64,000 nucleotides of DNA from assembly GCF_016107535.1 (NCBI RefSeq), contig NZ_JABASQ010000010.1:22888-86887 (forward strand). Reading direction: 5' to 3'. The stretch comes from Psychrobacter cibarius. GTDB lineage: Bacteria > Pseudomonadota > Gammaproteobacteria > Pseudomonadales > Moraxellaceae. The notes beneath the pieces are model-generated. The model saw nothing but the letters and a program-made list of their open reading frames with translations. It did no database searches and was not told the DNA's origin. Position 1 is the first letter of the stretch. Each line of letters starts with the position of its first letter. This document shows positions 18,852 through 30,820 of this stretch, piece by piece. The position numbers and the translations under genes were made by a program.

Positions 18852-19853
18852 TCATTGTAAAGTAAATAAATTTAACTCAGGTGTAAGTTCCAGTGAACGC
18901 ATGCGCGCTGCCTGATCGTAAACGTTAGCCGTCACAATTAGTTCGTCTGGCTGATACTGGGCAAGGAATGCTGCCAGTCTCGGCTTGACAGTTTCCACAG
19001 AACCGATGAATGACACTGACAATGCGCTATCCACCATCATTTTTTCAGCAGGGCTCCAGATACTATCCATATCGTGAGTAGGTTTCGGCATTTGACCTGT
19101 TTCACCACGGCGCAAGCGTACGAAACTTTGCTGCGCAGAGGTAAAATGATACTGTGCAGTAGCATCGTCATCGGCGAGTAATAAATTGGCGGCCAGCATG
19201 ACATAAGGCTTGTCCAAATAGGCTGATGGTCTGAACTGTTCACGATAAGCTGTAATCGCTTGCCCAAGCATTTGCGGTGCAAAGTGTGAGGCAAACACAT
19301 AAGGAAGTCCCAAATGCGCCGCTAACGTAGCCCCAAAAAGAGAAGAGCCTAATATCCAGATAGGAACGTTTGACTTTGCCCCAGGAAATGCCTGTACTGG
19401 GCTATTATCTGTACCGTTCCCTAAAAAGTACATCAATTCTTGGACGTCTTGCGGAAAGCGATCAGCATCTTGCATCTGACGGCGTAGTGCCTGAAAGGTT
19501 GCGCCATCAGTACCCGGCGCCCGACCCAGCCCTAAATCTACGCGATCACCATATAATGCCTGCAAAGTGCCGAATTGCTCAGCGATGACGAGAGGTGCAT
19601 GGTTCGGAAGCATCACACCACCAGCACCAATACGTATATGCTTGGTTTGGCTGCCGATATGCGCTAGTAGTACTGACGTCGCTGCACTGGCGATGCCCGG
19701 CATATTGTGATGCTCTGCCATCCAATAACGGTTTAAGCCGACTTTTTCTGCTTGCTGTGCTGTCTCAACCGTTTGGGCAATGCCTTCAGCGATGGTTTTA
19801 CCTTCAGGCACGGGTGCTAGGTCTAAAAAGGATAAGGGAATAGCGTTACTCAT
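18852..19853 (-). CDS. Luciferase-like (LLM class) flavin-dependent oxidoreductase
   Basis: A 333-residue protein of the bacterial luciferase-like monooxygenase superfamily, a TIM barrel using reduced FMN. The N terminus SFLDLAPVPEGKTIAEGIAQ, NRYWMAEHHNMPGIASAATS, RIGAGGVMLPNHAPLVIAEQ and DLGLGRAPGTDGATFQALRR are hallmarks of the MsnO8/YhbW subgroup. The substrate is unknown. It is monocistronic or paired with the small membrane gene downstream. Upstream, 354 bases separate it from the CysB-type regulator on the same strand. Control by that regulator is possible but not shown by the sequence. Confidence 0.92.
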   Translation of the reverse strand: MSNAIPLSFLDLAPVPEGKTIAEGIAQTVETAQQAEKVGLNRYWMAEHHNMPGIASAATSVLLAHIGSQTKHIRIGAGGVMLPNHAPLVIAEQFGTLQALYGDRVDLGLGRAPGTDGATFQALRRQMQDADRFPQDVQELMYFLGNGTDNSPVQAFPGAKSNVPIWILGSSLFGATLAAHLGLPYVFASHFAPQMLGQAITAYREQFRPSAYLDKPYVMLAANLLLADDDATAQYHFTSAQQSFVRLRRGETGQMPKPTHDMDSIWSPAEKMMVDSALSVSFIGSVETVKPRLAAFLAQYQPDELIVTANVYDQAARMRSLELTPELNLFTLQ

Positions 19854-20207
19854 AAATCACCTGTTTTTATGATGCCGCCTTTCAACGACATGGTTATATG
19901 GTTATATTGGTATTTGATTCTAGTTATAAAAGAGACTAGCGACAGCAATGATAAAACAGCACCTCAAGAATCTAGTGCTAATTCAATATTGCTGTAACTA
20001 GTCGTTCAATAGTTCATATAATGGGGCGGTTCTAGTGAATATAAAGGTTATAAGTTAAGACGATAACAAATCTTAATAATGGGGTAGCGTTATAAGAATC
20101 ACATGCGCGGCAGTCGATTTTGAGTAGAAATGAGAAGAGAAAATGGTATCATTATCTGTTGATAACGATGCCATTGACGTTTAGTGAAAATATGAATGAA
20201 TGGTTCT
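19854..20207. other. Intergenic region between the LLM gene and the CysB-type regulator
   Basis: No gene is supported here. The side near 20208 holds a terminator hairpin for the regulator (listed separately). The remainder is AT-rich and should carry the promoter of the luciferase-like gene. I see no clear operator. Confidence 0.5.
20138..20175 (-). terminator. Probable terminator of the CysB-type gene
   Basis: On the minus strand AATGGCATCGTTATC pairs with GATAATGATACCATT (two wobbles) around a 4-nt loop and runs into TTTTCTCTTCTC. Confidence 0.55.
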
Positions 20208-21137
20208 TTACTGGCTAAATTGTTTTTGACACAGTTCCATAAATGCTCGACCATACTGACGAATTTCTGCATCATCACGTACCGCCATCCAACTGGTAAA
20301 GCGCCCAAAGTGATCCACAGGTATCGCAGTTAAATTTTGATAGTGACTCGGTTCAAATGCCATCTCTGCGATAATGCCGATACCCAAGCCCAGACCTACG
20401 TAAGTACTGATTACATCAGCATCGAGTGCTGCTAGCACGATATCTGGTTCCAATCCTGCTTCTTCAAAAGTTTTGTCAATCGCACCGCGCCCCGTAAAGC
20501 CACCGTGATAGGTCACAATCGGATAGCTGGCGAGGGTCGGCAAATCCACAGACTCGTGATTGGCCAGTTCGTGATCGCTTGGCACAATGACGCGATGCGT
20601 CCAGTCATAATAGCGATAGCAGCGTAAATAATTGTTATGAAGTAAAGACTCGGTTGCAATACCAATGTCTGCCTGTCCGCGAATGACCATCTGTGCGATG
20701 GTCTCTGGATCCGCTTGTTGTAATATTAGGTTGACTTTGGGGAAACGCTCTTTAAACTCTTTGACGACTTGCGGCAATACATATCGCGCTTGCGTGTGAG
20801 TGGTGGCAATCGTCAGCGTGCCAATATTCGGATTATTAAAATCGAGACTTAGGTTTTCAATCGTACGAATTTCGGCGAAGATAGATTCGATATGCGGCAT
20901 TAGTGCTGTGCCCATGGTCGTAAGACCCGTTAGGCGTTTGCCTTGACGGACGAATACTTCCGTTTTGAGCTGATTTTCAAGTGCCGCAATATGTTTTGAT
21001 AGGCTAGATTGGCTGGTGTGCAGTACGGTCGCCGCCTGACTTAAGTTATAGCCATTAATCACCGTATGCCATACTGTCTCCAACTGCTTGAGCTGAATCT
21101 GTAAATGCCGCTGATTGACCACTACGTCGATTGCCAT
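20208..21137 (-). CDS. cysB: LysR-type regulator of the CysB family
   Basis: A 309-residue LysR-type protein. The winged helix-turn-helix spans about residues 15-75 (NLSQAATVLHTSQSSLSKHI). The sensor domain has the CysB-specific segments IATTHTQARYVLPQVVKEF, YPIVTYHGGFTGRGAIDKTF and ALDADVISTYVGLGLGIGII. CysB binds N-acetylserine or sulfate and activates sulfate uptake and cysteine synthesis genes. Compared with E. coli CysB it has about a dozen extra N-terminal residues (MAIDVVVNQRHLQ). Whether it is the single CysB or a Cbl-like paralogue cannot be decided here. It is downstream of katG but separated by a strong terminator, so it has its own promoter. Confidence 0.85.
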   Translation of the reverse strand: MAIDVVVNQRHLQIQLKQLETVWHTVINGYNLSQAATVLHTSQSSLSKHIAALENQLKTEVFVRQGKRLTGLTTMGTALMPHIESIFAEIRTIENLSLDFNNPNIGTLTIATTHTQARYVLPQVVKEFKERFPKVNLILQQADPETIAQMVIRGQADIGIATESLLHNNYLRCYRYYDWTHRVIVPSDHELANHESVDLPTLASYPIVTYHGGFTGRGAIDKTFEEAGLEPDIVLAALDADVISTYVGLGLGIGIIAEMAFEPSHYQNLTAIPVDHFGRFTSWMAVRDDAEIRQYGRAFMELCQKQFSQ

Positions 21138-21325
21138 AACTAAATCCTATTGTATAAATATACAAACCCTGTCTGTATACAAAAGTGAAAATGTACAAAT
21201 ATGCAGTAAGAAGGTAGTGTAAAACAAAGTGTTTATTCTTGTATATACTTAATGGTTATCTATTTATATTTATTTGGAATATAGGATAAGTCGTTTGTCC
21301 GTTGCTAGAAGTAAACCATTACAAT

Positions 21326-21356
21326 AAAAAAGCCCTCGATTAAAGAGGGCTTTTTT
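21326..21356 (-). terminator. Terminator after katG
   Basis: The perfect stem AAAAAAGCCCTC/GAGGGCTTTTTT surrounds a 7-nt loop, 31 bases after the katG stop. It is symmetrical and could work in both directions. Confidence 0.88.
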
Positions 21357-21386
21357 AAGATAAAGGCGTATCTATTTCAGTGGGTT

Positions 21387-24309
<2,923 letters not shown>

Positions 24310-26292
24310 ATGTCTGCTGTCAAATCTGTGCCACCCAATCAACCAGCTGTCAAAAAATCATGGGGAGAGGCTGCAAAGGCTTATTTAGACCCTCGTGTCA
24401 TTATCATGTTGTTTTTGGGCTTTTCAGCGGGTATTCCTATACTGCTTATTTTTTCAAGTTTATCACTTTGGCTTAGAGAGGCAGGCATTGATCGTAGTGT
24501 TGTGACCATGTTTAGTTGGGCGGCACTGGGTTATTCGTTTAAGTTTATTTGGGCGCCATTAATAGATGCGCTTCCTGTGCCATTTTTGACCAAATGGTTG
24601 GGTCGTCGTCGCAGTTGGATGGTGGTATCACAGATGCTTATCATATTGGCTATCTTTTTGATGGCAAATGTTAATCCAGTTAGTGAAGACGTTTTAGTCT
24701 ACATGGCAGGCGCTGCGGTTTTGCTTGGCTTTTCTTCTGCCACCCAAGATATCGTGATTGATGCTTACCGCATCGAGCTTGCGCCGCCATCGATGCAATC
24801 TATTCTATCCTCTATTTATGTGTCGGGTTATCGTATCGGCATGATCGTTGCGGGGGCAGGCGCGTTATATTTGGCAGATTTTTTTGGCTCGAATGAGACT
24901 TTTTATAGTTATGAGGCATGGCGAAATACTTACTACATTATGGCAGGTGTCATGACCTTAGGAGTATTAACCACGTTTGCCAGCTATGAGCCAACGGCTG
25001 AAACGTTGCAAAGTAAAAAGCAAAAGGGCAATTTAAAAGTATTTCTTATTTATTCTGCTTTACTACTTATCCCAGGTCTGATTTTTGGCATTATTTATCT
25101 GATCAATATTTTGATTAATACAGTGTTCGATAGCACATTGGCGATGATACCGTTAATGGTCATGCCAGCGATTAAGTTTTACTTTTTGGCGCTGGTCGCT
25201 TGTGCTCCTTTACTGCTGTTGTACTTCATTATCAATCAACCAAAAATTATCAATAAAGCGCCATTGGTTGCGGAAACTCGCGAAGACTACGTGAGATTAG
25301 TAGCATTGTTTGTGTTTTCAGTGATCGCATTTATCGCTGCTTATATATTGATGGGACCAGTACTGCCAGAGTTTGAAGGCGCGTTTTCTAGCTTCTTTGT
25401 AGAAACATTACATCTGCTGATAAGCTTGGGTGTGGCGATGGCTGCAGGTTATGCACTCGTACAAGTAGGTTTGGTCAAAAAAGAAGTGGCAATGTCCACT
25501 TGGGTTGAGCCAATTTTAGATTTCTTTAGACGCTATGGTAAAAAGGCATTTTTATTACTGGCACTCATTGGCCTGTATCGTATTTCAGACATTGTGGCAG
25601 GCGTGATCTCCAACGTCTTTTATCAGGATATGGGCTTTAGTAAAACAGATATCGCCAATGCAGTGAAACTCGTCGGCGTGATTATGGCGATTGCGGGTGG
25701 GTTTTTAGGTGGGCTATTGGCACAGCGTTTCCGTATGATGCATGCCATGATGATCGGCGCAATTCTTGCGTGTGCTACTAACTTGCTATTTGTGCTACTA
25801 ACTTACAACCCAGGCAGTTTGCCGTTTATGTATGTTGCGGTCATATTTGATAACTTAGCAGCAGGGCTGGCCAGTGCGGTATTTATTGCTTTTTTATCAG
25901 CGTTGACCTCCATTCGTTTTACGGCAGTACAGTACGCTATTTTCTCATCACTCATGACGTTGATTCCTAAAGTAATGGGCGGATATTCAGGCGCTATCGT
26001 CGATAATATGGGCTATCCATTTTTCTTCATTTTTACCTTTGCGATTGGTATTCCGATTCTAGCGCTGATTTACTATGTCGATAAGCATATCGTCATTGGT
26101 GACAACGACGACATTTATGGTGATGATGACAACAGTGATGGAAACAGTAGTAATGGTATGGGGGATAAGTTATCCAAGTCTAATCCAAACTTAAGTGATA
26201 CCAAAGAGCGGCCACGTGTTTCAGAGCGGTGGTTGTATCTGGTTTTTATCTTATTATTCGCTATGTACGTTATTTTTAAGAACTATATATGA
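24310..26292 (+). CDS. AmpG-like MFS permease with enlarged middle
   Basis: AmpG imports anhydro-muropeptides from the periplasm for cell-wall recycling. The N half (IIMLFLGFSAGIPILLIFSS, FKFIWAPLIDALPVPFLTKW, SSATQDIVIDAYRIE) and the C half (LYRISDIVAGVISNVFYQDM, IFDNLAAGLASAVFIAFLSA, TAVQYAIFSSL) follow the AmpG pattern in order. At 660 residues it exceeds E. coli AmpG (491). The excess is an inserted central region at about residues 240-400 with several extra hydrophobic segments, plus a C-terminal acidic, Asn/Ser-rich loop (about 605-640) before a last helix. It overlaps prmC by 4 nt (ATGA), so the two are co-translated. Confidence 0.85.
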   Translation: MSAVKSVPPNQPAVKKSWGEAAKAYLDPRVIIMLFLGFSAGIPILLIFSSLSLWLREAGIDRSVVTMFSWAALGYSFKFIWAPLIDALPVPFLTKWLGRRRSWMVVSQMLIILAIFLMANVNPVSEDVLVYMAGAAVLLGFSSATQDIVIDAYRIELAPPSMQSILSSIYVSGYRIGMIVAGAGALYLADFFGSNETFYSYEAWRNTYYIMAGVMTLGVLTTFASYEPTAETLQSKKQKGNLKVFLIYSALLLIPGLIFGIIYLINILINTVFDSTLAMIPLMVMPAIKFYFLALVACAPLLLLYFIINQPKIINKAPLVAETREDYVRLVALFVFSVIAFIAAYILMGPVLPEFEGAFSSFFVETLHLLISLGVAMAAGYALVQVGLVKKEVAMSTWVEPILDFFRRYGKKAFLLLALIGLYRISDIVAGVISNVFYQDMGFSKTDIANAVKLVGVIMAIAGGFLGGLLAQRFRMMHAMMIGAILACATNLLFVLLTYNPGSLPFMYVAVIFDNLAAGLASAVFIAFLSALTSIRFTAVQYAIFSSLMTLIPKVMGGYSGAIVDNMGYPFFFIFTFAIGIPILALIYYVDKHIVIGDNDDIYGDDDNSDGNSSNGMGDKLSKSNPNLSDTKERPRVSERWLYLVFILLFAMYVIFKNYI

Positions 26293-27200
26293 CCGCATCA
26301 AATATTCGTCAGATAAAGCAGCACATCCAGCAATGGATGAATGAGGCTGAGAACAGCAAGCTACCGTCATTTTGGCTAACGGACTGGCTGTTGTATGTCG
26401 TTGATAAGCCTGCGATAGCGTTGATGACAGATGAAGGTTATCAGCTAACAGACAGCGAATTTGAGCAATTCAATGCAGGTGTAACGAAGATGCAGCAAGG
26501 AATGCCACTTGCGTATTTGACGGGTCAGCAAGAGTTCTGGTCGCTGATATTTACTGTCAATGAGCACACTTTAATTCCGCGACCTGATACTGAGATACTG
26601 ATTGAGCAAGTATTAACTTGGATAAAATCTCAGCCAAACAGTGTCAGCAGCCCAAAACGGTTACTGGATTTAGGGACAGGTTCAGGCTGTATTGCGATTA
26701 GTCTCGCTCACGAGTTAAATACGCAGCGTTCAGACAGTGAGGCAGAAAGCTGGCAAGTCGTTGCGGTGGATATGTCGCCAGCAGCGCTCAAGGTTGCTCA
26801 GCACAATGCAGCTATCAATGATGTTGCTGATATTGAGTTTATACAAAGCAGTTGGTATGACGAGCTGCCCAGTCATGACGAGCTATTATTTGATGTGATT
26901 GTATCCAACCCTCCTTATATCGATGAGGAAGATGAGCATTTAGCACGCCTTGTAGCCGAACCTATTAGTGCCTTAAGTGCCCCCAATCATGGGCTTGCCG
27001 ATATAGAGCATATCGTAGGACAGGCACCGAAATACTTGCGTGTCGGTGGGCTACTGGCTATCGAACATGGTTTTGACCAAGGTGATGCCGTTCGCAAGTT
27101 GTTTGTAGATAGTGACTTTGAATCTGTGCGTACCGTACAAGATTATGGTGGTAATGATCGTGTTACGCTAGGTCAAATTAAGTCATCAGATTTTTGTTAG
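26289..27200 (+). CDS. prmC: Release factor glutamine methyltransferase PrmC
   Basis: PrmC methylates the glutamine of the GGQ motif in release factors RF1 and RF2. The 303-residue protein has an N-terminal helical domain, the SAM loop LLDLGTGSGCIAISLAHEL (about residues 125-145) and the catalytic NPPYID motif (VIVSNPPYIDEEDEHLARL). The preceding PLAYLTGQQEFWSLIFTVNE and LIPRPDTEILIE are classic PrmC. It starts by overlapping the ampG-like gene and is followed closely by a ThiF/MoeB gene. prmC is often next to prfA elsewhere, but not here. Confidence 0.96.
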   Translation: MTASNIRQIKQHIQQWMNEAENSKLPSFWLTDWLLYVVDKPAIALMTDEGYQLTDSEFEQFNAGVTKMQQGMPLAYLTGQQEFWSLIFTVNEHTLIPRPDTEILIEQVLTWIKSQPNSVSSPKRLLDLGTGSGCIAISLAHELNTQRSDSEAESWQVVAVDMSPAALKVAQHNAAINDVADIEFIQSSWYDELPSHDELLFDVIVSNPPYIDEEDEHLARLVAEPISALSAPNHGLADIEHIVGQAPKYLRVGGLLAIEHGFDQGDAVRKLFVDSDFESVRTVQDYGGNDRVTLGQIKSSDFC

Positions 27201-27235
27201 TAGACTTCTTTAATAATAGGTTATTGGTAATAAAT

Positions 27236-28030
27236 ATGGCGCACACATCAGATGAAGGGCAGTTGTTGGATGAAGAGCTGCTGCGTTATGCAAGGCAAAT
27301 ATTATTAGACGGTTGGGATATTGACGCTCAATTACGCTTAAAGTCAGCTCGTGTGGTCATGATAGGGGCAGGCGGGCTTGGTTGTCCTGCTTCTGAGACG
27401 CTGGTGCGTGCAGGACTTGGGCAAATTCATCTGATAGATGATGACGTCATTGAAGCCAGCAACTTGCAGCGCCAAACGCTGTTTTTACCTGAGGATATCG
27501 GTAAACCTAAGGCGCTAACAGCTGCGCAAATGTTAGAGCGTATTAATCCTTTAATTACCGCTCGCGGTACAGTGGCAAGATTAAGCGAAGACAATGCTTA
27601 TGAATTGCTCGATATGGCGACAGGCAAGCCTGACTTGCTTTTAGATTGCACTGACAATTTTGCGACGCGTGATGTCATCAATCGTATTAGCGTGCGCTAT
27701 AAAATCCCGCTATTATCTGCCTCAGCAATTGCGATGCAAGGTCAGTTGGCGCTGTTTGAGCCGCAACTAAACACTGGTTGTTATCACTGCGTGTTTGGTT
27801 CGGTAGTACTTGATGCAGCGGCTGATGAGCGTACGTGTGCTAACTCAGGTGTGCTAGCGAGTACCACTGCTATCATGGGTAATTTGCAAGCGAATGCTGC
27901 CTTGCAGTATTTGGGATTAACCAAAAATCCACTGACAAATAAACTATTAATATGGGATGGTAGCCAGATGCAGCAACGGCTGATGGGCTATCGCCAAGAT
28001 GCGCAGTGTCCTGTCTGTAGTAGTCATTAG
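27236..28030 (+). CDS. moeB: ThiF/MoeB/HesA-family adenylyltransferase
   Basis: This E1-like enzyme adenylates the C-terminal glycine of a sulfur-carrier protein (MoaD or ThiS) for molybdopterin or thiamine synthesis. The nucleotide loop is MIGAGGLGCPASETLVRAGL, followed by the conserved DDDVIEASNLQRQTLF. Zinc ligands are present as two CxxC pairs (TGCYHCVFG and the C-terminal CPVC), and a candidate active cysteine is in DERTCANSGVLA. I choose ATG 27236 (264 residues); the longer TTG start at 27194 would overlap prmC. The symbol moeB is a family-level choice, and thiF is equally possible. No other molybdopterin or thiamine gene is nearby. Confidence 0.85.
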   Translation: MAHTSDEGQLLDEELLRYARQILLDGWDIDAQLRLKSARVVMIGAGGLGCPASETLVRAGLGQIHLIDDDVIEASNLQRQTLFLPEDIGKPKALTAAQMLERINPLITARGTVARLSEDNAYELLDMATGKPDLLLDCTDNFATRDVINRISVRYKIPLLSASAIAMQGQLALFEPQLNTGCYHCVFGSVVLDAAADERTCANSGVLASTTAIMGNLQANAALQYLGLTKNPLTNKLLIWDGSQMQQRLMGYRQDAQCPVCSSH

Positions 28031-28116
28031 TGATTGTTCATTAGTAGCTGTGTAACTTGTCATTATTTATAATCGCCTATTCTCAAAAACCTTTCTTATG
28101 GCCATAGTTGTTTTTT

Positions 28117-29469
28117 ATGAAAATTCATCGTCCGCATTTATTAAAGCATACCTTCAATGTCATGAACCGTGTTCGCCAAACAGCCAGCGTGGCAGGTTTA
28201 TCTGCGCTGAGAGTGGCAAAAGGTGAAAAGCCTGATGCCACATTATTAAAAGAAACGTTTGAGCAGTTGGGCACGACTTATATCAAGATTGGTCAGTTTA
28301 TCGCCAGTACGCCGTCACTGTTTCCACGCGAATATGTAAAAGCTTTCCAGAGCTGTTTGGATCAGACCACGCCACTGTCTTATGCTTATATCGAGCAGGT
28401 ATTGAAAGAAGAGTTGGCGGTTGATGGCATGACGCTCGCTGATAAGTTCGCCCATATCGACTCAAAGCCACTAGCATCAGCCTCTATTGCGCAAGTGCAT
28501 GCGGCACGGTTGCATAATGGCGATGAAGTCGTATTAAAGGTACAAAAGCCTGACGTCGAGACCATTATGCAAACCGATTTGGGCGTATTGCATGGGGTGA
28601 CTAAATTACTTGAGATTCTGATGCCGTCGATGAAGTTTGCCAGTATTGCGCCGATTATCGATGAGATTCGCCTGCGCATGCTTGCCGAGACGGACTTTAT
28701 CGCTGAGGCACAAAACATCCGCGATTTTCAGCAGTTCTTAGCCGTATCAGGCAATACGCGCGTGGTAGCACCCAAAGTATATGAAGAGCTGACGACCAAG
28801 CGTGTATTAACCATGAGCCGCTTGTACGGCGTATCTATGGTCGATGAGTCGCTCATGCGTCAGTATTGTGCTGATCCTGCGCAAGTCATGGCGGATACCT
28901 TGAATACGTGGTTTGCCAGTCTCATGCTGTGCAACAGTTTCCATGCTGACCTGCATGCGGGCAATTTGATGCTATTAACCGATGGTCGTATCGGCTTCTT
29001 GGATTTTGGTATTGTCGGTAAGCTAAAAGCTGAGAGTTGGCGTGCGTGCATGGGTATGATGCAAGCCATGCAGGACAGTGACTATCAAGCGATGGCGCGC
29101 CATATGATTGATATGGAAATGACCCATGGTGGCAATAAAGTCGATGTAGTGGCGTTGGGTAATGATTTGCAGCGTATGATGAAGACTATTATGGCGGAGG
29201 ACAAGTCCTTTACCAGTGGTGTGCCTTTTAATAGTAAAGAGCAAGCCGATGAGTTAAATAAAATGATGCTTGAGATTGTAGAAGTCGGTAAGCGCCATGG
29301 TATTCATTTCCCACGTGACTTTGCTTTATTGACCAAGCAGATGCTCTATTTTGATCGCTTTATGCGTACGCTGGCACCTGATATGGATATGTTTAGTGAT
29401 CAACGCGTACAAATGCTAGGACACACAGAAACAGATGTGACCATGCCACCAACAGTAAACGTATCGTAG
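28117..29469 (+). CDS. ABC1/UbiB-family atypical kinase
   Basis: A 450-residue AarF/ABC1/UbiB-like protein kinase-fold protein. The family motif KxGQ is present in TTYIKIGQFIASTPSLFP, followed by ASIAQVHAARLHNGDEVVLK (the alanine-rich nucleotide loop and lysine). The catalytic HADLHAGNLMLL and metal-binding FLDFGIVGKL complete the kinase core. Members support coenzyme Q synthesis or lipid homeostasis. It lacks the two C-terminal membrane helices typical of canonical UbiB and is shorter, so it may be a paralogue rather than UbiB itself. I prefer ATG 28117; TTG 28108 is in frame but less likely. Confidence 0.88.
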   Translation: MKIHRPHLLKHTFNVMNRVRQTASVAGLSALRVAKGEKPDATLLKETFEQLGTTYIKIGQFIASTPSLFPREYVKAFQSCLDQTTPLSYAYIEQVLKEELAVDGMTLADKFAHIDSKPLASASIAQVHAARLHNGDEVVLKVQKPDVETIMQTDLGVLHGVTKLLEILMPSMKFASIAPIIDEIRLRMLAETDFIAEAQNIRDFQQFLAVSGNTRVVAPKVYEELTTKRVLTMSRLYGVSMVDESLMRQYCADPAQVMADTLNTWFASLMLCNSFHADLHAGNLMLLTDGRIGFLDFGIVGKLKAESWRACMGMMQAMQDSDYQAMARHMIDMEMTHGGNKVDVVALGNDLQRMMKTIMAEDKSFTSGVPFNSKEQADELNKMMLEIVEVGKRHGIHFPRDFALLTKQMLYFDRFMRTLAPDMDMFSDQRVQMLGHTETDVTMPPTVNVS

Positions 29470-29540
29470 TTTTCGCTTGTATGTTTGATTATTAATCCGC
29501 TGCTGCTCTTGAATGCTCTAACACAAAGGATTGTGTGCTA

Positions 29541-29567
29541 ATGGCCGCAAAAATGGCTCTGTCATGA
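29541..29567 (+). CDS. Possible 8-codon upstream ORF overlapping the MFS start
   Basis: AAAGGA (29525-29530) is followed 10 nt later by ATG 29541. This opens a short frame MAAKMALS whose stop TGA (29565-29567) overlaps the tandem ATG ATG (29564-29569) of the next gene. The only good ribosome site belongs to this short frame, so the MFS gene may be translated by coupling. It could equally be incidental. Confidence 0.35.
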   Translation: MAAKMALS

Positions 29568-30820
29568 TGACTGCTTTCAAAAGCCGTGCTTTTCCTCATA
29601 TTACCAATGAAGCTGCCATTGCCTGTATCGGTATGTACTGCATGGCAGTCGTCATGGGCTATGGACGCTTCCTCTTTACTGCCACCTTGCCCGATATTAT
29701 GGTGCAACTGTCGATTTCAACGACGATTGCAGGCTGGCTTGCCTCTATCAATTACATCGGTTATTTTATCGGTGCCCTCATTGCCATGTTTGTGCCTCAG
29801 CGTTCGACGTGGCAAACGCTGACACTGTGGGCAATTATAAGTGTCGTCACAACGATGCTACTTGTCGTACCTGATATGTCATTAACTCTATGGTATCTCA
29901 TTCGTCTAATCGCAGGTATTGCAAGCGGTGTAGCGATGATTTTGAGCTCATCGTTTGTGATTCAAAGCTTAAGTCCTGAACGCCGCTCTGTACTGTCGGC
30001 AGTACACTACGCAGGTATTGGTGTGGGCATCAGTGCCTCTGCCATACTGACGTGGTGGTTGTTAATATTGGGCTATCATTTTGATGTCATTTGGTTGGTA
30101 GCAGGCTTTACAAGCTTACCTCTGGTATGGCTACTCTATGCGGTAAAACCAAGACAAGCACAGGGTTCCGACTCGCTGCTGACTGATCCTACACAGCACG
30201 TGTCAGTGCATCAAACCTATTTGAGCTTTAAGCGCGCTTTGTATGAGGCCATTGCTGGTCATCGTAAGGCTATTGCTTTGCTGTCAGCGAGCTATGTACT
30301 GGCAGGCTTTGGTTATATTACCTCTGCGACTTTTTTGCCAGTCATGGCAGCACAGCGCCTCACGACGCAGACGTATGCTGGATTGCTCATTTGGCTAGTC
30401 GTTGGTGTGTTTGCGATGTTATCAAATCCACTGTGGGGCGCACTTGCCAAGCGAATTGGTGAAATTAAAACGTTAATAGGCTTAACGATATTACAAGCAT
30501 TTGGGATGTGCCTGCCCATATGGTTCGACGGCGCTATTGGTTTGTACGGCAATGCTGCTATTTTAGGTTTGACCTTTGTGGGTATGGTTTCGATGACGCT
30601 CACTTTGATTAAAAACATCAATCCTGCTTACTCAAATTTGCTGATAGGATTGGCAACTTTGGCTTATGCATTGGGTCAATTCTTGGGACCATTGGTGACG
30701 GTAGCATTGGCAGGGCAGGACGACAATTTCAATGCAGGGTTACTCGTTGCCGCCGCTGGATTGATGGTTGGATTGGTGCTGTTGCTATTGTTTCGTCGAC
30801 AGCCACCGACTACCATTTAA
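29564..30820 (+). CDS. YbfB/YjiJ-family MFS transporter
   Basis: A 418-residue major facilitator protein with 12 hydrophobic segments. The N-terminal ACIGMYCMAVVMGYGRFLFT and TLPDIMVQLSISTTIAGWLA are characteristic of the YbfB/YjiJ group, whose substrates are poorly known. RLIAGIASGVAMILSSSFVI and VHYAGIGVGISASAILTWWL follow. The likely start is one of the two adjacent ATGs at 29564/29567. Upstream in-frame TTG 29531 would add a hydrophilic 11-residue piece. Its stop codon overlaps, tail to tail, that of the Lrp-type gene (30817-30820), leaving no room for a separate terminator. Confidence 0.88.
   Translation: MMTAFKSRAFPHITNEAAIACIGMYCMAVVMGYGRFLFTATLPDIMVQLSISTTIAGWLASINYIGYFIGALIAMFVPQRSTWQTLTLWAIISVVTTMLLVVPDMSLTLWYLIRLIAGIASGVAMILSSSFVIQSLSPERRSVLSAVHYAGIGVGISASAILTWWLLILGYHFDVIWLVAGFTSLPLVWLLYAVKPRQAQGSDSLLTDPTQHVSVHQTYLSFKRALYEAIAGHRKAIALLSASYVLAGFGYITSATFLPVMAAQRLTTQTYAGLLIWLVVGVFAMLSNPLWGALAKRIGEIKTLIGLTILQAFGMCLPIWFDGAIGLYGNAAILGLTFVGMVSMTLTLIKNINPAYSNLLIGLATLAYALGQFLGPLVTVALAGQDDNFNAGLLVAAAGLMVGLVLLLLFRRQPPTTI

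Noticed and set aside
29541..29567. Reading the leader frame as the true N terminus of the MFS protein by frameshift
   Set aside because: The MFS frame has its own tandem ATGs at the overlap and its first helix follows normally, so no frameshift is needed.
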